DNA of 64,000 nt from Vandiemenella viatica (lineage: Eukaryota > Arthropoda > Insecta > Orthoptera > Morabidae), in NCBI GenBank assembly GCA_031002005.1, contig CM061920.1:112582095-112646094 (forward strand), written 5' to 3'. Position 1 is the first letter of the stretch; each line of letters begins with the position of its first letter. Positions 1 to 10,833 of the stretch are shown here, piece by piece. The notes beneath the pieces are model-generated. The model ran no database searches, had not been told where the DNA came from, and saw only the letters and a list, made by a program, of their open reading frames with translations. Position numbers and translations under genes: made by a program.

Positions 1-358
1 AGGCCATCTTTGGAAAACTGAACTTTGGCTAAACATGTGAAACATCAGTATAATAATTTTGATTTTCTGATCGGGGTTAGGCGGTTCTGTTTTGCTTCAC
101 TACTTGTGATCTTTCGTGTGACGATTAGACTGATGCCTTAGCTAACTGCCATTAACTTTAATTTGTGGAATTTTCAGAATATATGTTTTTTGTGACATGA
201 ACTCCAACTATTTTCATTTCTAAATTAGTACCCTCCTTACATAGGATTTGTTTATGTAAGTGGCGGCCATTTATATAGTGCAGTTAGAAATTTCCAAAGG
301 CTATTCATGGTTTCAGAACATTTCTTTGACTTTTCTCAGTATTTGAAGGTACTCCAGT
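1..358. other. No gene recognised
   Basis: AT-rich sequence with no ORF or terminal repeat I can interpret. It lies where the 3' part (GIY-YIG endonuclease) of the adjoining minus-strand Penelope-like element would be expected, but no such domain is readable on either strand, so that element appears truncated here. Confidence 0.5.
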
Positions 359-1660
359 TTAGGTGGACAAGCCGATACGCACCCCGGTATCCGGTTTATT
401 CCCTAACAGTTTGCCACGGATTGCAAGGCTGTATGGGATGGAACGTTTGATGTGGAACGGGTGACAACTGTCAAAGTATAGGTATTGTTGTAAATTGGTT
501 GGTTTCATGTGTACTGAGGTGTGGAGGGCCCCCTGTCGTAGGGTGATATCTACGTCAAAGAAGGTTATATAGGTGTGGAAATATGACCTTGTGAAATTGA
601 TGAAGTGATTGTCACTTAGTGAGTTGAGGAAGTCTAGGAGGTAGTCCTCCCTGTGGGTCCAGATCATCAATATATCATCTATGTATCTGAACCACACTGA
701 GGGGACTGAGGGGACAGTTCTTCAGAAAAAGATTTTCCAGATGGCCCAAGAAGAGTTTTGCATAGGACGGGGCCATGTGGGTTCCCATGACAGTGCCGCG
801 TATCTGGTGATAAATCTGGGAGTTGAAGTTGAAGGAGAAATAGTTTTGGGAGAGGATAAAGATGTCTAGGGATATGAGAAAGAATGTTTGGAGAAGACTG
901 TTTGAGGGTTCATATCCAGGAAGTGTTGAAGGGAACTGAGGCCTTCAAGGTAGGGAATATTGGTGTACAAGGAGGTTACATCAATGGAAACAAGGAGGGA
1001 GTCTGGTGGAAGAGGACTGGGGACTTTTGACAGACGCTCCAAAAAATGTGGCGTGTCTTTGATGTAAGGAGTAAGGTTCTGCACAATAGGTTGGAGTGGT
1101 TGATTGACCAAGGCTGAAATACGTTCAATGGGGGAACCAAAGGCCGCAACTATAGGTCGTCCCGGATTGCCAGCCTTGTGTATCTAGGGGAGAAGGTACA
1201 AGGTAGGTGTGCGGGGATTTTGAGGGGTGAAAAGGGATAAGGATTGTGAATAAAGGCCTTGTAATGGGCCCAGGAGATCCAGGAAGGAGCGAATTTCAAG
1301 GCAGATGGAAGAGGTGGGATCTGTGGCATGTGGATGATAAGTGTTGGTATCAGAGAGCTATTTAAGGGCCTCTGCATCATAGTCACTGCAGTCCATGACC
1401 ACAGTGGTGGAGCCCTTGTCTGCTGGAAGTATAATGATATTTTTGTTATTGGACAGTTCTCTCATGGCCTGGATTTCAGTAGGGTTGAGGTTATTGGAGC
1501 TTGGAATAGAGTTGAGGAAAGATTTTGAGGATAGGATCAATGTGAGGAACAGGAGGAGGGGATGATGTTGTGGAAGTGGAGGAGGGTCAAGATGGGATGG
1601 TGGTTTGAACTGCTCTAAGCTGGAGTCAATCTCACCTCAGCAGCTATCACTCTCCGTTGT
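359..1660 (-). mobile_element. Penelope-like element fragment (P1), reverse transcriptase portion
   Basis: Minus-strand pieces line up in order with the PLE reverse transcriptase. At 1358-1540 the peptide contains NIIILPADKGSTTVVMD, the RT entry motif. At 1150-1386 there is a degraded stretch with a PRYTRLAIRDDL segment. At 866-1111 LVSIDVTSLYTNIP carries the first catalytic Asp region. At 359-697 the peptide starts WFRYIDDILMIW, the YIDD catalytic box, followed by KPTNLQQYLYFDS and IPYSLAIR, all typical of PLEs. The reading frame changes several times, so this is a dead copy. No GIY-YIG domain follows at the 3' side, so it is truncated after the RT thumb. PLE identity is from family knowledge; orientation and motifs are visible. 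Confidence 0.9.
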
Positions 1661-2330
1661 GGTAGCAAAGTGATACCGCCAGCGGAATGTGTGGCAGAAA
1701 GCAAACGAGTATTGTAGGAGATAAAGTCAGTGTTTTAAGGGAAACATTACAATCATTGAAAATTCTACTAGTTTTCGTTGTGTCCACAAAAAAAAGCAAG
1801 TGTCATTTTGAGGAGGGTTGTAACGATAGTGTTGCACACCCAAATAGATGAGGAGTGAATCATCTAAAAGAAAGTGGAATATCGCTGAAAGGTGAGGTAG
1901 AGAGAAAGCCAATAGTTGGCCAGGACTGTCATGTGAGGATAAGGAATGTTGTGATTGGCCAAGAGAGGAGAATACTATATATACTAGTAAAGGTGGCAGA
2001 GTAGAACACGTGTTCGGGGGTTAGCCGGTCATGCGAAAACAGTTCGCCAAATACGAAGTATTAGTTATGTGCCATCCGTATTCTAGACTACTCTGAATAG
2101 GAATGTTAAGCATGTGAGCTGAAGAAACTGTAGTTCAATGTGCTAATCTGCAATCTTGAAAATTGAGGACAGGCCGATATGACAATGATCATGTCTGGTG
2201 CCAACATTCTATGTTTTGTGATTGAAAAAGCTGTGCAATAAATGCAGTTCTTGAGTTCAGCACATGAGTGTTATTAATGACCATCTCAAAACTATTTTTA
2301 AATCATAATTTTAAATCATTACCTAGCTTT
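1661..2330. other. Unassigned segment, possible promoter or UTR-like region
   Basis: A short minus-strand ORF at 1727-1912 could be the N-terminal region of the adjacent PLE but has no motif I can name. On the plus strand there is a TATA-like 'ctatatatac' near 1975 and an AATAAA at 2237-2242 about 260 bp later, a spacing that would fit an LTR or an element promoter/terminator. No matching second copy was found in the window. Confidence 0.25.
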
Positions 2331-2339
2331 ATCTATTTC

Positions 2340-2490
2340 TTTAGCATGTGTGTGCATGTACAATCAATATCCTGTAGATCATCTATCTCCATCCCCTCAC
2401 CAGCAGCCCCTAACCTGAAAACAACAACAGTTCTGACCCTATCATCACTGGAAGCGGGCTCTCTTGCAACTTTTACAGTGTGTCAGTTTT
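2340..2490 (-). mobile_element. LINE family A fragment (ORF1/ORF2 junction)
   Basis: About 120 bp here match 8180-8300, part of the minus-strand LINE A copy just before the endonuclease. Shared landmarks include 'gatcatctat', 'ccctcaccagcag' and 'ctgaccc.atcatcactg'. It is an isolated degraded scrap. Confidence 0.6.
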
Positions 2491-2559
2491 CCACTCATAT
2501 AAAAAATATGAAATGCTAAAAAAATCAAACAATAAACAAGGGCAAAATTGTGGCTTTGA

Positions 2560-3800
2560 ATGATAGATTGGTGATGGAAAATAGAAAACAACTTTTGGAA
2601 ACTATAATGTATGCGGTATCTCTTCTAAAATTAATATATTACCCACAGAGCTTGACACATTCAAATGACTTTTACTGTACATTCTGAAACTAAGAGAGAA
2701 GCTAGAAGAGGGAAAGTATTATATAACATTTGGAGTGGGGTATTAAAAAATATAAGGGCGTAGTGAGGAATTTATTAGTAAGTGTCCTGTTGTAGTTTAA
2801 ATGACACTGTTTTCCAGGGAGATTGGGATTATTTCAGTATATGCTCCCAAAAATGAAACAAAAGATTGGGAGAAAGATAAATTGTGGGTATTTCTAGACT
2901 ATAAAAAGATGTTTGAAAATTTTGATTAAAAAATTAACAATAAATTTTTCAAACACAAAAATATTCACTAATACACCTAACAACAGAATTCTATGGAACT
3001 TTGATATATAATAAATTACATGATGATTGGTCAATCATGTAGTTGTAAGGCAAATGGTGTCCGATCATATAGAAGGGCCCAATGTGGATCAGATCATTAC
3101 CTGGTATAAATGAAATGTTTTTGGCAATGGAATATCTAAGAGAAAAATAAAATTGCTTTAGAAATGCATGAAATCGAGAAGGATCAAATAACCAATATAA
3201 TATTGATAGTTACAAAATAAAAGTATAATAACCTTATTTGTTACTAGAATGGTAAGTATATTGGATGAATCATTTGATGGAAGTATAGAAGAAATATATG
3301 AATACATAAAATTTAATATTAAAAACAAATGTAGAAGAGATGTTCAGCATAAAGGAAAAGAATCACAAACATAAAGCAGGGCGGTGGTCAGAGGAAATAG
3401 AGCTAGCAGAAAAAGAAAATGGGAATGCTTTAAATCAATGTCTTAGTTATAAATCAAAAGAAAGGAAGAAAAGAGGAATGAAGCATTAAAGGAAATAAGT
3501 ATAGCAAGAAATAAAAAGTGGGAAATAATGTGTGCAAATGTTAATTGGAATTTGGGATTTGCTTGGTCACAAGGAGAACTGTCTATCCTAAAAGAACTCC
3601 AGCAAGAAACAAATACCAAAACTAATGAATAATATTGTCAAATATTATTGAATGACAGTATATAAGAAGCATTTGAAAAAGAATGACAAATCCTCATGGG
3701 CCATGTGGAACAAATTTGGAAATTATGAAATATGGTGATAACAAAGTTGTAAAACTTATAAAAAAAATTGTTCAATCGATATAAATAAAAATGAAATGCT
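2560..3800 (+). mobile_element. Heavily degraded non-LTR retrotransposon (endonuclease to early RT)
   Basis: Plus-strand reading with many frame breaks gives IGIISVYAPKNETKDWEK near 2820, an AP-endonuclease VYAP block. Near 3060 RRAQCGSDHYLV resembles the C-terminal SDH endonuclease motif. A WWSEEIELAEKE-like linker follows near 3390, then a segment near 3680-3760 resembling the start of an RT domain. The pattern fits a LINE of RTE- or Jockey-like type different from families A, D and E. No intact ORF remains. Confidence 0.5.
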
Positions 3801-3870
3801 GTTCATTGGTGACCAAACCACTTGAGAATGGGTGGATCGATTTGGTTATTTGTTTTTAAATTTACGTATT

Positions 3871-4330
3871 TGTCCAAATAAGGTTTTAAGAGAAAGAAAA
3901 ATTGGAAAAGTTGCCTGGAAAATCAGAAAATTAGTGAGAAAACTGAAATTGCTCTTTTTCTATGTACTGTTAAGGCATTTTTAAAAAAATGTTTATAATA
4001 GTCCGAATAAGTTTTCAGAGAAAGAAAAATAGGAAAAGTTTCGTGGAAAATTGCAGAAAGTGCTTTTTTCTATGTACCATTTTGACTATTTTTTAAAAAT
4101 GTTCATAATAGTCTGAATAAAGCTTTTAGAGAAAGAAAAATTTGGAAAATTGCCTGGAAAATTTGAGAACTTTAGGAAAAACAAAAGTTGCATTTTTCTA
4201 CTTTTTAATTTCTATAATTTTAATATTTTTTTAAAAAATGTTTGTAATAGTTGAGATAAGGTTTTAGAGAAAGAAAACTTGGACTAGTTGCCTGGAAAAT
4301 TGTTGCCTTGAAAATTGTGAATGATGAAAC
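3871..4330. repeat. Diverged tandem repeat, ~112-138 bp units
   Basis: Four successive starts of a unit beginning 'aataaggttttagagaaag' are seen near 3875, 4003, 4115 and 4253. Each is followed by a 'gaaaa.ttggaaaa.ttgcctggaaaat' block and a 'tttttctatgtac' block. Units differ by substitutions and indels, indicating an old array. No coding role is apparent. Confidence 0.75.
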
Positions 4331-4529
4331 TATAAGGATTTTCTGCTAAGATGCTGCTGGTGAAACTGGGAAAACTTTTTTGATATAATTGATTTTGGCA
4401 ACAATTTGCTAGCAGAATGAAATAGCGCTTGCACTTGCTTAATAAGGAATTGCATAGGTATTGTTAGAAGGCAGTCAAACAGGTCAATCAGCATTCAAGT
4501 TGCTACTGAATATGCAAATAAATGAAACC

Positions 4530-5150
4530 TAATATGCAACTTTTGGCCTCCCTTGTCCATTTCATCTGAAATACCTTGCATATATCCCACTAACTGAGAT
4601 TCGCATGAATATACTTGCCAAAAGCCATGTTGCCTATTTATTTAAAAACCACTTATGCTCCTCACATATATTACTGATGAGGTTGCATATCAATCTCTCC
4701 ATTAATTTACCTACCATTGATGTCAAACCTATTGGCCTGTAATTTACCCCTCCTTTATGTACCGGCACTACTATCACACTTTTCCAGTCCTGTGGTAAGT
4801 GGCAAGTATCCAGACTCAATTTAAATAATATTTCAAGATGACGTACAATGTCACATCTGGCTATCTTTAAGGTATCTGTAGTAATATTATCTTAATCAGC
4901 CCGTTTATATTTTTTTCAGCTTTCTTATTTCTGGCATGATATCCTCTGTATGAATTTCAAATTTTTAGGTCTGTTCATTTCTTATTGTGTTGTTAAGCTC
5001 ATTCTGCGAGTAAGACCCACCCATTCTGATTCACTGTTCCTAATGCTCTCCCTAAACTAGCTACTTAAAATCTCTGCCTTTTCCAAATCTTCAGTAACTT
5101 CCTCTTCATTGTAAGCACCTTAGAATTTTGGCAAATTCAAGTTCCTTAGC
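4530..5150 (-). mobile_element. LINE family A copy, reverse transcriptase part
   Basis: The minus-strand ORF 4634-4819 reads LPQDWKSVIVVPVHKGG and NYRPIGLTSMVGKLMERLI, the RT finger region of CR1/Jockey-group LINEs. The flanking 4530-5110 aligns throughout with plus-strand copy B at 36750-37270, including the 'gcaaggtatttcagatgaaatggacaagg' block. It appears to be the 3' continuation of the copy at 6957-9350, separated from it by repeat X. The RT is incomplete; sequence to the left of 4530 no longer matches. Confidence 0.85.
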
Positions 5151-6955
5151 TTTAAGAGTAAGAGAGGAAGTAAATTCTCAGTAAGCATATAGTTTTCAGT
5201 GCATACATAGGTTATGGGAGGGACGTGTTATATAGAAAGCTGATACCACAACCTAACTTATTAAACAAACCATTTTAAAAGTAGTAAAGACCTCCAATAT
5301 TTAATAAAAGCCCTAAATGAACTTTCTATAATAGTAAGAAAACTTCATTTTTATTGGAAATAAGATAATTCCTAGTAATTCAACTTCTTAACAATAAAAT
5401 TCTACCATATGATAATTTTACTATTTTTAAACCATTTTGAAAGCAGTAAAGACCCACTATAGTTAAAAAAAAGTGCTAAATTAACATTTTATAATAATAA
5501 GGAAACTCTTAAACCAACCTGGAATAGAAAAATCTGTTATTGTACCATTTGTAAATAGTAGATTTTTGATACGTGACCATTTCACTATTTCTGAACACTT
5601 TCAAATGAAGTAAAGTAATTTTAAAATAATAATAATTCCAAAGAAAGATAAATTCACTAAAATTCCACAGTTTCTGAATGTGTAAATAACTTAAATAAAT
5701 TTTAAAACACTTCAATAAATACACTTCACTTTTAACATTTTTATCACAGATTGCTAGAAAGCTTCAGAACTAAAAAGTAAATTTCCTGAAAGAACTAAAA
5801 ATCTAGTATCACATATCTTAATTTCAGAACATTACATGCAGTAGAACAGATTTTATAGAGATTTTAAACATTATTTCGTCACTAAAGCCATGTGCTTCAT
5901 TTAGGAATTAATTGCCACCAAACCAAAACACTTTCAGAGATAAAATTACTTTCAAAACACGTAACTAAATTCAAAGAAAATCCTGATAATTTTTCCTTTT
6001 CGATATAAACAATACCTAAAAAGTTATTAATAAAAAACCATAGAATTTTAAACTGTTAATTTACCAAAGCTTGTCTAAGCTGTAATTTCATTATCCGGTC
6101 ACCAATTTTTTACGTAAGTTACACCATTGAACTTGTAAATTTTTGTAGAATATTTTGACACTAATTTTATTCAGATAACTTGCAGTTCCATGAAATTAAG
6201 AGAAAATTGAATAAATTCAAATGGTCTGGTTAATCCCCTACTTCAGAGATTTGAATCACCACATGGAAATTAAACAAAACATTAAAATTAATCACTCTAA
6301 ATTCCCCACTAAACTGCCGTTGAACTTCTAGTAGATAAGTATAGACACTGTCAAAGTTTAAACACTTTTAATAATCTGGATCGTCTAATAAATTACACAC
6401 ACTTTTGATCACACAGAAGCGAAAAGATGTGCTACAGCTGCTTACGTCACTGGTTTTTGTGATTCCTATATAAGACGCCACTGCCATCATGCTTTGTCTT
6501 TACCTCGGTAGCGCTATGTGAATAAACCTGCGTTAGTTTGTGTTGGAACGGGAAGTAGCCGGTTGAAATTGGGCGCGACTCGGCGGCCATATTGGGACAT
6601 CAGTGTGTTAGTCTGTGAGTATTATGTCTACTTAGAACTTTTTTAAAAAAATTCAAAGGGGTCTTCATTAATTTCTCTCTCCACAACCTGCAATATTTTG
6701 GAAACGTTTGTTCGATCGCCTACTCAACTGTATAATGCTAATTTTGAAATTGTGACTTTTTTAAATAAACTTCAAATTTTCCACGCAAAGTGGACTTGTG
6801 ATTTCATAGTAAACTTGAAACCTTTTCTAAGATTGTGGTTTTAACAAATTTAGTGGTGATCTCTAAGCATTTCAGTTGAGATCCAAAAGGGCTACATGGT
6901 CACTTCAAAATGATTTCATCAAAATTCCACAGAACTTTTAATTCAAATGAACTGT
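5151..6955. repeat. Unclassified repeat X (copy 1), interrupting LINE A
   Basis: This AT-rich 1.8 kb separates two parts of LINE A. Its reverse complement matches 35230-36365: the weak peptide at 5509-5724 (minus) and that at 35829-36077 (plus) both contain a KCxK-(I/L)-xLxYLH and NFSEF/IFSEF pattern, and the DNA aligns well beyond them. I find no recognisable protein domain or clear terminal inverted repeats. Within it, 5270-5760 holds about three diverged tandem units of ~162 bp starting 'accatttt.aaag.agtaaag'. The plus strand near 6465-6630 has a TATA-like 'cctatataag' and a CpG-containing stretch. It could be an LTR or a non-autonomous DNA element. Confidence 0.6.
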
Positions 6956-7599
6956 TCGTTAAGGCGCTAACCCCCTGGTATCAGCTTTGGGTCTTACATC
7001 ATCCTTATCTATAAGTGTCTCAACACCCTCCTTTCCCCTCAGTATTCTAACATAGCCATAGATATTTCTAGATGTATCAGTCAATGGTCCCCCTGCTCTG
7101 ATAATACTCTTCATAAACCCATCTTTAGCCACATTCTTAGCTATTATTAAGTCCTTGTTTAGTTGTTTTAAAAATTCCCTACTACCCTGTTGTATCTTAA
7201 CTCTGTTATGATCTCTTCTTACCAACCTCTTTGACCTCTTCGCCTCCCTATTATAGTACACAGGTTCTCTACTTCTCTTTTTTCTGTTTTGGAATAAATT
7301 TTTGTTCCCCCATTCTCATTTACTACTTGAACTCATCCCACTTTGACTCTACTGTACTTGTGCCTTCCTTCCATTTGCTGGAATGTTCTCTGAAATCTCT
7401 CTTCAAATTAGAAATTTGTGCCTTTTTATAATTGTGCCCTTCACTTTTGGCTGCTGGTTTGCTGAATCCTCTAATATCCATCAGAATAGCTTCATGATCA
7501 CTTACGCCTTCAATTACTTGACACCCACAAGGTTATCATCAGGCTTTATTTTGAATATATCCAAAATATTTTGTCCCCTAGTGTTCTGCTCTACCACTT

Positions 7600-8180
7600 G
7601 TGTAAGTCCTCCTTCCCTTATTAGGGTATTTGCAAATTTCCTACCCAGTTTACACCTGGTAAATTTAAATCCCCATCAATAATGACCATTCTATTCTCAC
7701 CTCTGAAATATGAGTATGAATTTAATTTTCCCCCAAGAGCCTCATCTTCATCTGTCATTCTTCCACTGCAGTAAGCAGCCAACACCCTGATTTTTTCCTT
7801 TTTATTAATCCAGAAATCTACCCCAAGTAACTCATGGACATGATCTATGAAAACCAGAGAACTGTGGTAGTTTTTGTTAACTGGTATGAAAACTCCTCCA
7901 CGAGTTGCTCCTGTATCTCTGCAGTACACTCTGTAACCATCGGGAAAAACCTCACTGTCTAGTACATCTTTTTATAACCAGCTCTCTACCCCAATTATTA
8001 CTTGTGGTTTGTGTATCTCTATTAAGTTCAATTACTTTGTTCATTATACTTCTACAGTTCACCAGTAACACACTTATTATATTTTCAGCATTAACCTTGT
8101 CCTTCCCAGATTTACCCCAGCCAGTTATTATTTCAGCAACTTGATCTATTTCTTTAACATTTGTGATTTTCCCCTTCATG
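7600..8180 (-). pseudogene. LINE A ORF2 endonuclease domain remnant
   Basis: The minus strand 7952-8179 holds the entry block ISVLLVNCRSIMNKVIELN, typical of the first strand of APE-type LINE endonucleases. A frame change leads to 7621-7929 with GGVFIPVNKN, IRVLAAYCSG and MVIIDGDLNLPGVNW, the GDxN catalytic block. The endonuclease would nick target DNA to prime reverse transcription. It lies directly downstream of ORF1 and is frameshifted at about 7940. Confidence 0.85.
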
Positions 8181-8541
8181 GATCTATAATCTGTATCACT
8201 TTGATCATCTATTTACATCCCTTCACCAGCAGACCCTATCCTAAAAAAGGCACAGTCCTGACCCCATCATCACTGCAAATGGGCTCACATACTGCTTTAT
8301 CTAACAACTCAGAAAGAACCCTCTTGCCCTTTCTATGTCGGTGTAGGCCATGCCTAGTGAAACCCACCTACCAATGGTGTTCACAGGCTCAACCACCAAG
8401 ACGGAACCAATGCCTTTCCCAAGTGGCACTTCCATTTCTTATTTACCCACCTCACAGCATAGTTCAATTTTGGCTGGTCATGGCGACTTAGGATCTGCAT
8501 GAGTACCACCCTGGTATGTAGACCCTCCTTTACCATCTTCC

Positions 8542-9350
8542 TCAGGTCACCCTATCAATTCTATTCTCTGCACCTCCCACTATCACTACTCTATCATCCC
8601 TAGTGAAACTCCTACAAAGTGAACCTATATCCTCTATTACTTTACATAATATTGCACTAGGTTTGAAAAAACTTGTGACCTGGAAACCTATACCTAACTG
8701 ATCCTGCAGAGGAGGGTCTACTACACCTCTCCCATGGCTACTACCTAGCAGCAGAACCCTTTTTTTCCTATTCTTACCTTGGACACTCTTATTCCTAAAA
8801 GCCTGCTGCATCTTACCTACTACTCCTTCATCTACATAAAGCTCTTCTCCTCTTGACTCTGGCAACTGGTCAAACCTATTTTTCCCCACAATTTGTAGAG
8901 TTTGGTTTCTTCATCCTATTAATCATATTTCTCCTATGACCTGTTACCAGGCCCCAACCATCCTTCTCAACTTCCTGGAACCCACTATCTCTACTCTGCC
9001 TCTAAAGCATGAGTCTCAACAAGCTCAGCTCCCACAGGCTATGCTTCTGCAGGGTGAGCCTCCACGGCCTGAGCCTCCACAGCCTGAACCTCCACAAGCT
9101 TAGCCTCCACAGGCTGAGTCTCCACAAGATGAGCCCCAAGAACCCTGAGCCTCTCATACAACTCCCTCATCGTTTTGCCCATTGCCCTCATCCTTTCATC
9201 CCTAAGACAAAGTGAACAAAGCCATGGGAGAGCTTAATTTATTTCCCATGTTTCCTCTTCCCTACATGCCCAATGAAACCACTTCTTACACCAACTACAT
9301 CCCAACCCCTTTGCAATGTACCTGTGACAGGCACCACACTATCCAGTCAT
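8542..9350 (-). pseudogene. LINE A ORF1: PHD finger, coiled coil, pentapeptide repeat, SGNH esterase-like domain
   Basis: Read on the minus strand with small frame corrections, 9345-9185 gives a Cys/His pattern (ACHRYIAKGLGCSWCKKW, FHWAC, then LCSLC) typical of a PHD finger, broken by one in-frame stop. A basic, coiled-coil-like RDERMRAMGKTMRELYERL follows, then a (Val-Glu-Ala-Gln-x)-type pentapeptide repeat from a 15 bp minisatellite (9011-9145). Then comes GFQEVEKDGWGLVTGHRR, and finally 8542-8889 with KRVLLLGSSHGRGV, the nucleophile block of an SGNH/GDSL-type esterase, and DDRVVIVGGAEN. PHD plus esterase ORF1 proteins are established for CR1-like LINEs; there they are thought to act in RNP assembly or membrane/chromatin contacts. 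There are at least two frameshifts, near 8880 and 9010. Confidence 0.8.
9011..9145 (-). repeat. 15 bp minisatellite, nine units, inside LINE A ORF1
   Basis: Nine head-to-tail 15 bp units with plus-strand consensus GAGCCTCCACAGGCT and no length variation. In the ORF1 frame on the minus strand it encodes (P/L/A)-V-E-(A/T/V)-(Q/K/H) pentapeptides. Because the period is a multiple of three, expansion keeps the frame. Confidence 0.92.
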
Positions 9351-10098
9351 GATTTTTTCCCAAATACTTCTAGCACCTTCTAAACGAACCTTAAATTAAT
9401 TTTATAAAGTAGTCTAATAAAGCTTATACTATATTTTTAACATGTTTATTTATTTGGATAAGACCGTTACTCCTCAATCAAGTTGTAGTAATTAATAAGT
9501 AGATAAAAATACTCTAATCAAATACTTAATTTTTTTTTACTAAGAAGTTGCTATTTTAATATTTTTTGAAATACGTGAATACAAAACTATTATATTAAGA
9601 CTGAAATAAGTGATTAAGAATCTATTATATTAAAGACTAAAACAATTAATAAATATATCTTAGGAGTTACAAAGTTACATCTACATTCGATATTTTTTAA
9701 TCAATACTATGAAGCAGAAGTCAGATATTAACAATTATTTATTTATTACATTTATTTCTTGTATTTCTAGCCGAGTATTGTTATTTTTATGCTTTGATAC
9801 TAATGAAAATAACTAACTCTTATATTTAAGACAAAATAAAAGTCTCAATATGTCTTACCAAAAATCTAAAACAATCTGAATCTATAACACTTATTATTTT
9901 TTATTTACACTACAAAATTGAGATGTTAAATTAGATATACCTAAAAGTTTAATTACAATTTGCAGTATGTAATCTAACTATCAAGCTTTCAGGTTATTTC
10001 TAACTCAAAAATTGAGAAAAAGAAATGAGTATTAGCCAATAAGAATATGTGATTTTTGAAGCTCTATTATTGAGTAAAAAATATTTTTATTTCGCCTC
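9351..10098. other. AT-rich, nothing recognised
   Basis: Low-complexity AT-rich sequence with no ORF, terminal repeat or match to other parts of the window that I can see. Confidence 0.5.
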
Positions 10099-10353
10099 AC
10101 TAACAATAATCCTAACTATTTACTTTATAACTGAAAGCTTTAAACTAATTTAGATGGTGAAACTTAGCTGATGACAAAGTTATTTCTGGTTTAGTTCACA
10201 GCAGTTCAGACACACAACCAGAGCTCACTTCACCACAATCCTAACAATTTACTTTATAATTGAAAGCTTTAAACAAATTTAGATGGTAAAACTTAGCTGA
10301 TGAAGTTATTTCAGGTTTAGTGCACACACACAACCAGAGCTCACTTCACCAAA
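10099..10353. repeat. Tandem duplication, two ~120-135 bp units
   Basis: Two adjacent copies each start near 'aatcctaac.atttactttataa', run through 'gatggt.aaacttagctgatga' and end 'acacaaccagagctcacttcacca'. A third partial start follows. Differences are few, so the duplication is younger than most repeats here. Confidence 0.85.
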
Positions 10354-10623
10354 GATATCTAGCTGCTATCCTGAAGGGGTACAAAGCAGAGCAGCTTTAC
10401 ATTCAATTACAAGGGCTACATCAGCATACAATTGTTTTGGGGCTAATTGTAATTCCCAAATTTTATGAATTATTTTCAGTTATAAAATTATTGTAAATAC
10501 ATATTAATAGTTTATGACTCTCAGACTAGGAAGCACATTTTTTTTTTTTTGCTCAGAAAATAATGTGGAATGATGAAAGGTTAATTCTCCACAGAGAAGT
10601 AATAAGTCTGTTCCTCTAAGTTG

Positions 10624-10833
10624 CACTAGAACACAACTGATCTGGGTTTTCCATGGTTTTCCCAGATCACTCCACGTGAATGCGGGGATGGTTCCTCACA
10701 ATAGCCCATGGGCGCCTCCTGCCATATCCCTTATAACCCTTCCAAACCATAACCCTTTTCGATAGGTGCAATGCACCCTCTGCCACACACTTGTAGTGAA
10801 TCGCGGAGTAATAATAATAATAATAATAATAAC
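10624..10833 (+). mobile_element. tRNA-type SINE, 5'-truncated, ending in (AAT)n
   Basis: It contains the core 'gggttttccatggttttccc', then 'agatcactcc' and 'gaatgcggggatggttcct', shared with SINE copies at 31490 and 54985. The tRNA-like head is missing. The 3' tail 'ccctctgccacacac...gtgaatcgcggagta' resembles the 3' end of LINE D (43975-44018) and is followed by (AAT)n. The tail similarity suggests mobilisation by that LINE. Confidence 0.75.

Larger units (their letters stand above)
6957..9350 (-). mobile_element. LINE family A copy, 5' part (ORF1, endonuclease, linker)
   Basis: Non-LTR retrotransposon read right to left: PHD-finger/esterase ORF1 (9350-8542), AP-endonuclease (8180-7600) and the endonuclease-RT linker (7261-6957, NREAKRSKRLVRRDHNRVK). 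The linker matches copy B at 36520-36730. The order and domain set are those of CR1-group LINEs. The copy has numerous frameshifts and stops. The RT continues at 4530-5150 beyond repeat X. Confidence 0.88.

Noticed and set aside
9011..9145. Short regular repeat as a CRISPR-like array
   Set aside because: Units are contiguous without spacers, and the genome is eukaryotic.
9009..9215. Plus-strand ORF with an S-L-H-x-L repeat
   Set aside because: It is the antisense reading of the 15 bp minisatellite in LINE A ORF1; the minus-strand reading fits the flanking ORF1 protein.
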